Shown piece by piece: positions 36,422 through 45,222 of a stretch of 64,000 nucleotides of DNA. A model generated the notes under the pieces. It saw nothing but the letters and a program-made list of their open reading frames with translations, was not told the origin of the DNA and did no database searches. Each line of letters opens with the position of its first letter. Within the stretch, counting starts at the first letter, position 1. This DNA is from Chitinispirillaceae bacterium (GTDB taxonomy: Bacteria > Fibrobacterota > Chitinivibrionia > Chitinivibrionales > Chitinispirillaceae): contig JAFGHA010000111.1 in the NCBI GenBank assembly GCA_016930275.1, positions 19,360 through 83,359 of the forward strand. Reading direction: 5' to 3'. A program made the translations under genes and the position numbers.

Positions 36422-36936
36422 GTTTTCCTGCGTCAAAATCTCCGCAGAAACAGGTACGGAAGACACGCGGCAACCGGAAAATAAAAACCTTCAAGCCGCA
36501 ACTCACCTCGCTTGTTGACGTGATGACCATTCTCCTGATTTATCTCCTTCAGAGTTTCTCTTCCGAAGGAGATATCGTCACCGTTCATAAAGACCTCATT
36601 CTTCCGGAGTCGACGGCAAAAAAATCACCCGAACTGCGTGTTACCATCACCGTCAACAATACCTTCATTCTTGCGGAGGACATCCGGGTGGCATCGGTAG
36701 ACGAGGTACTCACTTCAGAAGAACTGGTGATTCCGGGTCTCTACGATTGGCTGCAGCAGCGCCGGGAAGCCACCGAAAAGATCGAACGTTACTCGACAAA
36801 AACTAAATTCAAGGGTGAGGTTACCATTCACGGCGACAAGCGGATCCGTTTCCGTTTACTGAAAAAAATAATGTATACCTGCGGACAGCAGGGATACAAC
36901 AATTTCTCTCTGGCAGTGAGGCGACGTGAAGGATGA
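36418..36936 (+). CDS. ExbD/TolR-like subunit 2, membrane Asp retained
   Basis: 172 residues with a basic N-terminal tail, a membrane helix (about 31-48) and a periplasmic domain. The helix starts LTSLVDVMTILLIYLL with Asp34 in the proton-carrying position, unlike the neighbour at 35625. The region after the helix (about 50-170) is longer than TolR. Overlaps the STAS gene and the AgmX-like gene by 4 bases each. The two ExbD types probably form a heterodimer in the ExbB ring. Confidence 0.87.
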   Translation: MSFPASKSPQKQVRKTRGNRKIKTFKPQLTSLVDVMTILLIYLLQSFSSEGDIVTVHKDLILPESTAKKSPELRVTITVNNTFILAEDIRVASVDEVLTSEELVIPGLYDWLQQRREATEKIERYSTKTKFKGEVTIHGDKRIRFRLLKKIMYTCGQQGYNNFSLAVRRREG

Positions 36937-37994
36937 GCATGGTTCCGCAACAACACCGGGTGATTGTCGCCGGTCAGTATGCCTCAACGCCGCTTGATCC
37001 GGCACTCATTCGTTCGGTTCGGAGCAAAAATGTTTCGATAATCGACCGGAGTTTTCTGATTATCGCTACCCTGTCAATTGTTATTCATTTCGTTTTCATT
37101 TTTCTCGTGAAAGTATATGTGGTACCCCCACAGCAGGCAACCGTTATCGAGGAGGTCCCCGAAAGGTTCGCGAAGCTTATCATCGAAAAACCGTTACCCA
37201 AAACCGAAACGACAAAAAAGGCAACCGAAAAAACCAGCGAGACGGCAAAAACCGCAATTGAAAAAACCGACAGTAAACCTGCACCCACCGGTCCCGTAAC
37301 CACCCAGCAACGGACAAAGGCTCGTAAATCAGTCGATGCTCGGGTAGCCCGTGTCGAACAGAAAATCAGAACCGTGGGTGTTCTCGGCATGCTCACCGGT
37401 GTCGGAACGACGGCCAAAGGCCCGTCGGTCGTTGATGTACTGGGTACACTCAAAGACCGCAAGGAACATAAGGTCGATCTTGAGAGTGCTCTTGATAAAA
37501 TGACCGGCCTGCAGAAAACCAAGCAGGTCGATCTGCTTGACCGCAAACTGGTGAAAAGTAAAGATGTGGCGATTTCACACAAAGAGGATATCGACGACCT
37601 GCTTGCGAACGTCGGTGGTGCGAAAACCGTTGACCTGGCGAAAAAAGGTTCTTTTATAATTCAGAAACCGCAAAGCATCGAAGGTGCGGCTTCCTCCAAT
37701 GCCAAACGTGACAATGACGCAATCAGCGCGATTGTTTCGTCACACAAAACAAGTATCCGGATGAGCTACGAACGGTACCTCAAACGGGAACCGACGCTCG
37801 CCGGTAAAATCACCGTCAGGTTTACTATAGCTGCATCGGGAAGTGTCGCGATGGTAACTATTGTGGAAAACACGACGGGAAACACGGAACTTGAAAAAGA
37901 AATAATGAGAAAAATCAGGATGTGGCGTTTTGAAACCATTACCGATGGTGATGTAACCGTAACCTATCCGTTCGTTTTCGCGCCTGCCGGATAG
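36933..37994 (+). CDS. AgmX/TonB-like energy-transducing protein
   Basis: 353 residues. Cytoplasmic N-terminus of about 35 residues, a membrane helix (about 37-55), a long Lys/Thr/Glu/Pro-rich periplasmic linker (about 70-130), a helical middle part, and a C-terminal domain (about 260-353) with SYERYLKREPTLAGKITV and MWRFETI, the pattern of the AgmX/PglI C-terminal domain related to TonB-C. In this type of machine it would carry motion from the ExbBD ring to outer-membrane or periplasmic parts (compare GltG/GltJ). Last gene of the motor operon; the Wza-like gene starts 22 bases on. Confidence 0.82.
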   Translation: MSMVPQQHRVIVAGQYASTPLDPALIRSVRSKNVSIIDRSFLIIATLSIVIHFVFIFLVKVYVVPPQQATVIEEVPERFAKLIIEKPLPKTETTKKATEKTSETAKTAIEKTDSKPAPTGPVTTQQRTKARKSVDARVARVEQKIRTVGVLGMLTGVGTTAKGPSVVDVLGTLKDRKEHKVDLESALDKMTGLQKTKQVDLLDRKLVKSKDVAISHKEDIDDLLANVGGAKTVDLAKKGSFIIQKPQSIEGAASSNAKRDNDAISAIVSSHKTSIRMSYERYLKREPTLAGKITVRFTIAASGSVAMVTIVENTTGNTELEKEIMRKIRMWRFETITDGDVTVTYPFVFAPAG

Positions 37995-38016
37995 TCTCAA
38001 AACATAAGGAACCGTT

Positions 38017-38919
38017 ATGCTTCTGCACCGATTCACCTTTTCATTCACGGGTATACTGCTTATGGTCGGTACACTTGCCGCGGCGATCATAAAAAACGGC
38101 GACGTCATCGACATTCAGGTGGTCGGTCATCCCGAGTTCTCTGGTCATTATACGGTTGACGATCACGGTTTTGTGGAGCATCCACTGCTTGCCGATGAAT
38201 CAATTGTCAACGTTAGTACCGTTGAACTCATGAATGACCTCACGTTCCGGCTCGCACGTCATTTTGACAATCCGCTTGTACTTGTTTCGATTATCAATAA
38301 ACCGGAAATTACCGTAACGGTCCTCGGCCAGGTGATGGCACCCGGACCGATTACCACCTTCAAAGGAGCCACGATACAGGAGGTGCTAAAAAAAGCAGGA
38401 GGACCGACTTCCGCCGGTGCCGATCTGTCACGTATCAAAATCATTCACAGCAACTCCTCCGATGCACCCGAACTTTTCGATATGGAATTATTCCTCTCAA
38501 AAGGGAATGTCGAAGACCTCCCCCGACTTCAGGCCGACGACATCGTTATCGTCCTGGCACTCGAAAAGTCAAAAAAAGTCAAGGTAATCGGAGCGGTCCA
38601 GAAACCGGGTTTGTTCACTCTGGAAGAAAAAATGAATCTTTTTGAGGTCATCTATCTTGCGGGTGGTCCTACCGAAAAGTCGGATTTTTCCCGGATCCGC
38701 CGCTTCACCCGGCAGGAAAACGGCAAGGTCACCGAAGAGATCATCGACATGCAGGGATACATCGACAAAGGTCGCATGGAAGATATTCCCGACGTGCTCG
38801 AAGGAGACGTCATCATCGTGTACAATCGGTGGTTCGACTGGAGAACGGTCCTGACGGTACTGAACAATACCCTGCTCTTCATCGTGACGATCCAGGCTTT
38901 CGCGGGAATATTCAACTGA
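38017..38919 (+). CDS. polysaccharide export protein (Wza/SLBB family)
   Basis: 300 residues: signal peptide (to about 24), a polysaccharide export N-terminal domain (about 25-105; NGDVIDIQVVGHPEFSG, HPLLADESIVNV), and two SLBB domains (about 108-185 and 190-265; VTVLGQVMAPGPITT, VKVIGAVQKPGLFTL). It ends in a hydrophobic segment (about 275-298) that could be the amphipathic outer-membrane helix of Wza. There is no lipobox. It forms the outer-membrane or periplasmic exit for polysaccharide. It directly follows the gliding-motor operon and overlaps the Wzz-kinase gene by one base. Confidence 0.88.
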   Translation: MLLHRFTFSFTGILLMVGTLAAAIIKNGDVIDIQVVGHPEFSGHYTVDDHGFVEHPLLADESIVNVSTVELMNDLTFRLARHFDNPLVLVSIINKPEITVTVLGQVMAPGPITTFKGATIQEVLKKAGGPTSAGADLSRIKIIHSNSSDAPELFDMELFLSKGNVEDLPRLQADDIVIVLALEKSKKVKVIGAVQKPGLFTLEEKMNLFEVIYLAGGPTEKSDFSRIRRFTRQENGKVTEEIIDMQGYIDKGRMEDIPDVLEGDVIIVYNRWFDWRTVLTVLNNTLLFIVTIQAFAGIFN

Positions 38920-41078
38920 TGGCTTTGACTAGCAACATCCGCATACAGAACCGGACGGGAATTCGTGATTACATCGCCGTTCTCATCCGCCGGTGGCTGG
39001 TCATCATCATTTCATTTCTCAGTGTACTCGCATCGACGTTCTTTTACGCACGCAGAATTCCCGATTCATTTGAATCCTACTCCACACTCGTCATCGAGGA
39101 ACAGACGACCGTCGTCAATCAGATGGTCGGCAGTGCCTCCCGCTCACTCTCATTCTTCGAGGGTATTCTCAACAGTCGAACCTTTCAACAGGCACTTATC
39201 GACAGTATCGGCACCGATCAGTTCCTGCGCGACTTACCGAAATACACCCATGAGGACATTCTCTCTTTCATCAATTCGAACCTTTCTCTCCGGAAGACCT
39301 CCTACGCCTCGTTTCTCCGGCTTGTCGCACGTGCTCCGACAAAAGAGCTCGCCTATGCCATGGCCACTATCGGAACGACTCTGTTCCGGGCCCGCTGTCT
39401 CGAAGTGACAAATGAGGAATCACGCCGCGGCGTCTCGGAAATCGAAAAACAGCTCCTGCTGATCAGAAAGACCCTAGAGCAGGCGGAATATGATTACCGC
39501 AGTTTCATCGATACGACCGGACAGATTGAAGAAGGTACGACCCCCGAGCTTAAAACCCTCACCGAGGCGTATGCATCAAGTCTGGCGCAGCTCGGCATCA
39601 AGGAGGCCGACCTCTCCGCGGAAAAGAAGCAACTTGCCCGACTCGAATTAAAAATCGCCCCGGAAAACAAATCCCGCTCACCGGAATACCTCCAGCTGCG
39701 GTCCAGGTTGCGCGAACTGGAGAAAGAAAGGCTCCGTCTGGAGGGACTGGGGATACGGTTTTCCGGCATATCAACCGTCGACCGTGAGATTCAGGGCATC
39801 GAACAGCAGTTGCTCAAATTCAAAGAAACGAAAAACACGCAAGTTGATCCGGCCACGATGCATCAGTGGCAGGAGTTGCGCAAATCGGTTATTGCCAAAG
39901 AAGGTGACCTTGAGCTCTTCAAACGACGCATGGAATCGTACGAAAAAGCAATCGGCAGCTACAAGAAAGGAAATCCCGATATTCTGTCCCAGTCACTTGA
40001 ACTGCTGCGACTGAAACGTTCAAAAGAGGTATATGAGAATCTTTATACACTCCTTCTTGAAAAGGCCGAAGAAGAACGGATTAAAAGTGCTTCAAGCAAC
40101 ATAGGTGTGAAAATCGTCGACCTCGCGGCCATGCCGACCAGTCCCGTCCCGAAAAATCAGACGCAACTCTACCTCGCCGGAATCCTCCTCGGGCTGCTGC
40201 TGGGCCTCGGCCTTGCCTTTCTGATCGAATTCAACGACACGACCATCAAATCCAACGATGATATCGAGCGCTACGTCGAACTGCCGGTACTGGGTACGAT
40301 ACCGCACATCATCCACAAGAAAAATGATATCGCCATCCGGCGACGCTCTTCAAAATCACATAAAGGAGTCACCGTAACACAATACCCCCGCCAGGTGTTC
40401 AATTTCGATGGTGACGATTCGGTAAGCACCGAAGCCTACCGGTCACTGCGGACCAATATTCTGTTCACCAGTCCCGACAAACCGCTGCAGGTACTCGCCG
40501 TCACCAGCGCAGGTCCCTCTGAGGGAAAGTCCCTTACGATCTCCAACCTGGCCCTCGCCTATGCGCAGATGGGAAAACGCACACTGCTCATCGACACCGA
40601 CCTGCGTCGTCCGGTGCTGCACCATATCTTTAATGTCAAGCGTGAACCCGGATTCACCGATCTGTTCATTGCACACCCCGATTTCGACCGTTGTATTCGC
40701 AAAGATATCAAACCGAATCTTTCACTCCTGAGCGCGGGGATTTTCTCCCCCAATCCCGCCGAACTGCTCGGGTCCCATAAACTCGAACAGCTGCTCGAAT
40801 ACTTCAGGACAAATTATGATATGATCTTTTTTGACACTCCGCCGATTGTGGCAGTGACCGATGCGACCCTGCTCGGTAAAAAAATCGACGGTATGCTCAT
40901 TGTCGCAAAATCCCACCATATCGACCGTGACATACTGCTGCGGGCGGTCAACACCTTGAGAAATGTCGGCGTCAATGTTGCCGGAGCAGTGCTCAACGAC
41001 ATAAATTTATCGCACCGGTATTCAAGTTACGGCTATTACAAATACTATTATCATTATTATAAAACCAAAAAAGACTGA
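38919..41078 (+). CDS. Wzz chain-length regulator fused to bacterial tyrosine kinase
   Basis: 719 residues from the ATG that overlaps the previous stop (TGATG). Two membrane helices (about 20-40 and 425-445) enclose a periplasmic Wzz region with coiled coils (about 185-400). The C-terminal cytoplasmic kinase has Walker A (SAGPSEGKS, near 532-540), Walker A' (LLIDTDLRRP) and Walker B (MIFFDTPP), and ends in a tyrosine cluster (about 703-715, seven or more Tyr) that is autophosphorylated in this family. The state of the cluster controls polymer length and export. A longer frame from 38829 lies inside the previous gene and is not used. Confidence 0.93.
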   Translation: MALTSNIRIQNRTGIRDYIAVLIRRWLVIIISFLSVLASTFFYARRIPDSFESYSTLVIEEQTTVVNQMVGSASRSLSFFEGILNSRTFQQALIDSIGTDQFLRDLPKYTHEDILSFINSNLSLRKTSYASFLRLVARAPTKELAYAMATIGTTLFRARCLEVTNEESRRGVSEIEKQLLLIRKTLEQAEYDYRSFIDTTGQIEEGTTPELKTLTEAYASSLAQLGIKEADLSAEKKQLARLELKIAPENKSRSPEYLQLRSRLRELEKERLRLEGLGIRFSGISTVDREIQGIEQQLLKFKETKNTQVDPATMHQWQELRKSVIAKEGDLELFKRRMESYEKAIGSYKKGNPDILSQSLELLRLKRSKEVYENLYTLLLEKAEEERIKSASSNIGVKIVDLAAMPTSPVPKNQTQLYLAGILLGLLLGLGLAFLIEFNDTTIKSNDDIERYVELPVLGTIPHIIHKKNDIAIRRRSSKSHKGVTVTQYPRQVFNFDGDDSVSTEAYRSLRTNILFTSPDKPLQVLAVTSAGPSEGKSLTISNLALAYAQMGKRTLLIDTDLRRPVLHHIFNVKREPGFTDLFIAHPDFDRCIRKDIKPNLSLLSAGIFSPNPAELLGSHKLEQLLEYFRTNYDMIFFDTPPIVAVTDATLLGKKIDGMLIVAKSHHIDRDILLRAVNTLRNVGVNVAGAVLNDINLSHRYSSYGYYKYYYHYYKTKKD

Positions 41079-41084
41079 CGGCTG

Positions 41085-42902
41085 ATGCAGCAGGACGACC
41101 GCAGGTTTTCCCGTGCGCAGTATCTTTCGGGGCGCTGGCATACCACCGTACTCCGACGGAGTCATCCGTTACTCACCCGGCTGCTGAAATCGATCTCTTT
41201 CAAATACGAGGAAATGGATCGATTTACCTCACGGTGTTTCCCGGGTGCGCTCGTAGTCGACCTTGGAGCGGGTATCGGCAGTTACGCCGGTTTCTTTCTT
41301 CGGCACACTGCAGCAACACTTATTGCAGTCGACTGGTCGCCTGAAGCATTGGGGCGTATTTCAGTTTCGACAGAAGAACCACTCTGGAAAATCTGTGCCG
41401 ATGCACACTTTCTTCCATTCAAACCGGCAACGATTGATGCACTGTACAGCATAGATACCCTCGGTCATCTGCGTCGTCAGGAACAGGCACTCGATGAGAT
41501 CCATCGCGTCTGCCGGAGCGGCGCGCCGCTATTTCTCCACAGTGAATGCGCCGATTACCGTAGTCGCTGGCCCGACCGGATGCTTATCAGAAAACTCGGA
41601 TCGGACCGGATCGCCGAACTCGACGGCCATGTCGGTATTCGCCCCGCAGCCGACATGCGCATACTCTATGAACGCCGTTTTTCCATAGATCGTTTTTTCA
41701 GCCCGGCCGGAATGTCCGGATGGCTGACGGGATACCCCGAAAAATACCTCCCACTCTTTCTGAAGAGCCGTACCCTGCTTCCGGTACTACCGACGTTAAT
41801 TTGCGCCGTTTTCAGGAAACTTCCGTTCTGCAAACCGATTATGCGGCTGCTGAACACCTTCACCAACAGGGTCGAACTGTTTTTGGGACTTCAGGGAGGT
41901 GGTTCATGCTTTGCACAGGGAAGAACCCTCATCGCTGATCCGTCCACCGATGATTTCGTACCCCCTTCCATTGACGTGATTATACCAACGTACAACCGCC
42001 CGGACCTGCCGGGACGACTCATTCTTTCACTACTTTATCAACTGCGTAAAAACGACCGTATTTTCGTAATCTGGCAGGGAAACCAGCGCCCGTCGGTTAC
42101 GACTGATGACCGCCGTATTGTTCTATTGCATCAGCCGAAGCCCAATCTCCCGGCTGCCCGAAATACCGGCTTGCACGCCGGCGGAAACCCGATCATCCTG
42201 TATAGTGATGACGACTGTATTGCTGATGAACATCTGCTCGATGAACACCGTACGATATATAAAGAACCGGGTATCGGAGCAACCGCCGGCTATACCGACG
42301 ATCCGCTTTTCCCCTCCGACGCAAAGGTTCCATCCCGCTTTGATCCCGCCACCGGAGAACTGGTGCAGCACTTCGCACTGCCGCAGAGCGGCCCCAGCCT
42401 CTCGGTTATGGGAGCGAACATGTCGTTCAGACGAACGGCGCTGGAACAGGTCGGGGGATTCGATACGAACTTCCATCGCAACGCGCTCTGGGAGGAGATC
42501 GATGTCTCCTTCCGTTTACAGAACGCCGGTTTTCTGATCCGATACTCCTGTGACGCGAAAGTTAAGCACCTGCGCGAATGCTCGGGAGGCTGCCGGCAGG
42601 ACCGTTCAGCCAGATACCTTTTTCATCAATTCGCCAACACCGCCTATTTCGCGTGTACCTACATGCCCCGGCAGTATCTGCGCTCCTGGATAACCTACTG
42701 GAAATACCGGCTCGAATTTTCCGCGAGAAGAGACGAGGCACCGAAGACCGCCGGGAAAATTCTCCGCTATCGACCGTTCCTTATCGTTGCAGGTATCGCC
42801 GGTACCCTTTCAGGCTGCATCCGATTCCTTGTTTATGGGAAACGAGTCGGTCTGCCACCAATCACGTCTGTTGCGCAACCGGAAAACGGGGAACAACGCT
42901 GA
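41085..42902 (+). CDS. SAM methyltransferase fused to family 2 glycosyltransferase
   Basis: 605 residues. The N-terminal half (about 1-280) is a class I methyltransferase: VVDLGAGIGSYAGFF (SAM-binding loop), IAVDWS and DALYSIDTLGHL. The C-terminal half (about 290-560) is a GT-A transferase: IDVIIPTYNRPDLPGRL, RNTGLHAGG, YSDDDC (metal-binding), and GANMSFRRTALEQVGGF. It may build and cap polysaccharide chains by methylation. The two halves may act on the same chain, but this is inference. Starts 6 bases after the kinase; overlaps the next gene by one base. Confidence 0.85.
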   Translation: MQQDDRRFSRAQYLSGRWHTTVLRRSHPLLTRLLKSISFKYEEMDRFTSRCFPGALVVDLGAGIGSYAGFFLRHTAATLIAVDWSPEALGRISVSTEEPLWKICADAHFLPFKPATIDALYSIDTLGHLRRQEQALDEIHRVCRSGAPLFLHSECADYRSRWPDRMLIRKLGSDRIAELDGHVGIRPAADMRILYERRFSIDRFFSPAGMSGWLTGYPEKYLPLFLKSRTLLPVLPTLICAVFRKLPFCKPIMRLLNTFTNRVELFLGLQGGGSCFAQGRTLIADPSTDDFVPPSIDVIIPTYNRPDLPGRLILSLLYQLRKNDRIFVIWQGNQRPSVTTDDRRIVLLHQPKPNLPAARNTGLHAGGNPIILYSDDDCIADEHLLDEHRTIYKEPGIGATAGYTDDPLFPSDAKVPSRFDPATGELVQHFALPQSGPSLSVMGANMSFRRTALEQVGGFDTNFHRNALWEEIDVSFRLQNAGFLIRYSCDAKVKHLRECSGGCRQDRSARYLFHQFANTAYFACTYMPRQYLRSWITYWKYRLEFSARRDEAPKTAGKILRYRPFLIVAGIAGTLSGCIRFLVYGKRVGLPPITSVAQPENGEQR

Positions 42903-44029
42903 TGGTTATCGGATGGATATACCCCCACCGCGAGAAATGCGGTATCGCACGGTATTCACTCGACTATGCCGAAGCGCTTGAAACGATTGCAACGGTTCAC
43001 CGTATTGATCCGGAGTGGTTATTTACCGACCGTAAGCGTTTTCGGGAAACGCTGCGCGAATGTACCATTGCGCATCTGCAATACGATACTACCGCCTTCA
43101 TGCACGGATCAACTGATTTCTACCGGAAACTGGTACTGCGGATTCCGGTTCCCCTGATCGTGTCGCTCCATGAAGTGTACGATGAAAACCCGTTTATTTT
43201 TCCGCGCAGTGCACTGCACGGAAACCCTCTTTCACTCTTCCTCAAACATATACTATGGAATCATACGCATCCGGTCGATAAAGCCTTTCTCAACCATCTT
43301 GCCGGAAAATTCAATGCTTCCCATCTGCTGGTCCATCACCTGCATCACCGCGAAATTCTTATCGGGAAAGGTATTGACGGAAACCGAATATCAATATTTC
43401 CCATGCCGATGCACCGGATACAACCGCCTCAACCCCTTGACGTAGCATCCGACGGCTGTCTGCATCTCGGCGCACACGGATTCATCCAGTCCGCGTACGA
43501 TTTCGAACTGCTCTTTGCGGTGTTGCGGAAATTGCAGCTGCCCTGGCGTTTCACCTGGATCGGTGGAACCAGAACCGACGACAATAAGCCCCTGCATGTC
43601 GAACTGATACGTCGCATTGATGAACTCGGTTGGAACGACCGGTTCACCATTACCGGATGGATCACCGAAAAGGAACTTGGCGATCGTCTTGCCGGTATCG
43701 ACCTCATACTGGCTCTTTTCAGACACCGGAGTTCTTCCGCAAGTATCGCACGGGCGCTCAGCCATGGAAAACCGGTTATCGCCAACGAGCTGCCGCTGAC
43801 AATGGAAATAGCCGACGGCAACCGGCATTCTCACCGATCAACGGCAGCTCCCCTGCTCACCACACCGGCCGAACCTTCCGCCATCACGGATCGAATTATG
43901 GAATTCAATTCCAACGGCAACGTCCGCCTGCGACTTTACGAAGGAATCAATGCCTATGTGGAAAATCATTCGTTCGAAAAAATGGCCCGCCGGTTGCTTG
44001 ACCTTTACCGGGGCCAACTTTCACGATGA
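42902..44029 (+). CDS. GT-B family glycosyltransferase 1
   Basis: 375 residues from the ATG in TGATG at the end of the previous gene. Reads VIGWIYPHREKCGIARYS and has a C-terminal nucleotide-sugar-binding half with WIGGTRTDD, GWITEKELGDRLAGIDLIL and SIARALSHGKPVIA, as in GT4 enzymes. The long frame to 42578 overlaps the GT2 gene and is not real. Cytoplasmic; donor and acceptor unknown. Overlaps the next gene by 4 bases. Confidence 0.85.
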   Translation: MVIGWIYPHREKCGIARYSLDYAEALETIATVHRIDPEWLFTDRKRFRETLRECTIAHLQYDTTAFMHGSTDFYRKLVLRIPVPLIVSLHEVYDENPFIFPRSALHGNPLSLFLKHILWNHTHPVDKAFLNHLAGKFNASHLLVHHLHHREILIGKGIDGNRISIFPMPMHRIQPPQPLDVASDGCLHLGAHGFIQSAYDFELLFAVLRKLQLPWRFTWIGGTRTDDNKPLHVELIRRIDELGWNDRFTITGWITEKELGDRLAGIDLILALFRHRSSSASIARALSHGKPVIANELPLTMEIADGNRHSHRSTAAPLLTTPAEPSAITDRIMEFNSNGNVRLRLYEGINAYVENHSFEKMARRLLDLYRGQLSR

Positions 44030-45120
44030 ATATTCTATGGGACATGCGTCTTTATTCCACCGGATACGAAAACCGGGGAGTCGGCAGATACTGCCTTGAA
44101 GTCGCCCGGTCGATGCTCACGAAAAATCCCGATTGTTCGATTTATATCTGGGCCGATACGCAGCACCTTCCACCACAGTTGCGTACATCGCAGGTAACAA
44201 TAATTCCCTACCATAAGGGTACCTGGAAGAGTTCCGTTTTTCGTCTTCCGCATCTCGTTCTGAAATACCGTATTGATCTGCTTCACTACTGGGTTACGCT
44301 GGGCCCGTTGACTTCGATCGGCATAACCCCCTTTCCAACAGCTCCTTCCGTTGCCACCGTTCATGATCTTGGTGTCGAACTCTGGGACACGCCACATTCC
44401 TGTTTCATCCGGAGAACACCGTACTGGCACATGCAACGACGATTCTTTAAAGCTGTTTCCGCAATCATGACCAACTCCGCCGCCACGTGCAGCAATGTTG
44501 TCACGCACCTTCCGACAGACGGGAAACCTCATATCACGGCCTATCCGCCGTTTTCTCCATCCGATATATTGCCGGTAGGTGCAACCGGAAGAAAACCGTA
44601 CCTTATCACACTCGGCGGAGCTCCCCACAAAAACCTCCGCCGTACCATTGCAGCATTCGCCGAAGTTCGCACTTTCAGACCCGATGCACAACTCATCCTT
44701 CTGGGAAATACGGATCCTTCGGAAAACCTGCCGAACCCCCTCCCCGACGGTGTTGTTCATGCCCCCTCTATGGAACATTACGCCCAGCACCTCCGTCAAT
44801 CAGGCGGACTGGCTTTCTGCTCCCTTCACGAAGGTCTGGGACTTCCTCCGATTGAAGCGATGCATCACGGATGCCCGCTTCTGCTGGCCGACCTCCCGCC
44901 GCACCGAGAAACCTGCGGAGCCGGCGCCCGATTCGTTGATCCGCTGTCGGAGAGCAGTATCGCCGAGGGTATGCGGGATATCCTTGAACACACTGATGCA
45001 TGGTGCCGGAAATCCGTCGAAGGTGCAGAAGCATATTCCAGACAGTGCAAAGATACTCCGCTACGCATCTTCCGCCTGTACGAACAAATCACCGGACAGT
45101 ACATACACCTTGACACCTGA
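44026..45120 (+). CDS. GT-B (GT4-like) glycosyltransferase 2
   Basis: 364 residues. NILWDMRLYSTGYENRGVGRY at the N-terminus; YLITLGGAPHKNLRRTIAAF, GLAFCSLHEGLGLPPIEAMHHGCP (E-x7-E-type nucleotide-sugar site, GT4) at the C-terminus. Adds sugar to a chain or lipid carrier. Overlaps the previous gene by 4 bases (ATGA). Followed by an 84-102-base gap. Confidence 0.9.
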   Translation: MNILWDMRLYSTGYENRGVGRYCLEVARSMLTKNPDCSIYIWADTQHLPPQLRTSQVTIIPYHKGTWKSSVFRLPHLVLKYRIDLLHYWVTLGPLTSIGITPFPTAPSVATVHDLGVELWDTPHSCFIRRTPYWHMQRRFFKAVSAIMTNSAATCSNVVTHLPTDGKPHITAYPPFSPSDILPVGATGRKPYLITLGGAPHKNLRRTIAAFAEVRTFRPDAQLILLGNTDPSENLPNPLPDGVVHAPSMEHYAQHLRQSGGLAFCSLHEGLGLPPIEAMHHGCPLLLADLPPHRETCGAGARFVDPLSESSIAEGMRDILEHTDAWCRKSVEGAEAYSRQCKDTPLRIFRLYEQITGQYIHLDT

Positions 45121-45222
45121 ACGTTCCTGCCGTTAATACAGGAAGCGAGTCTTTTTTCTTCCCGGTATTTTCCGATATCCCGAAACTTTTTTTCCGCCGA
45201 AGTAATGGTATATTTTATCAGT

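Noticed and set aside
42578-42901. N-terminal extension of the glycosyltransferase at 42902
   Set aside because: It lies in another frame of the GT2 fusion gene; a clear start exists at TGATG.
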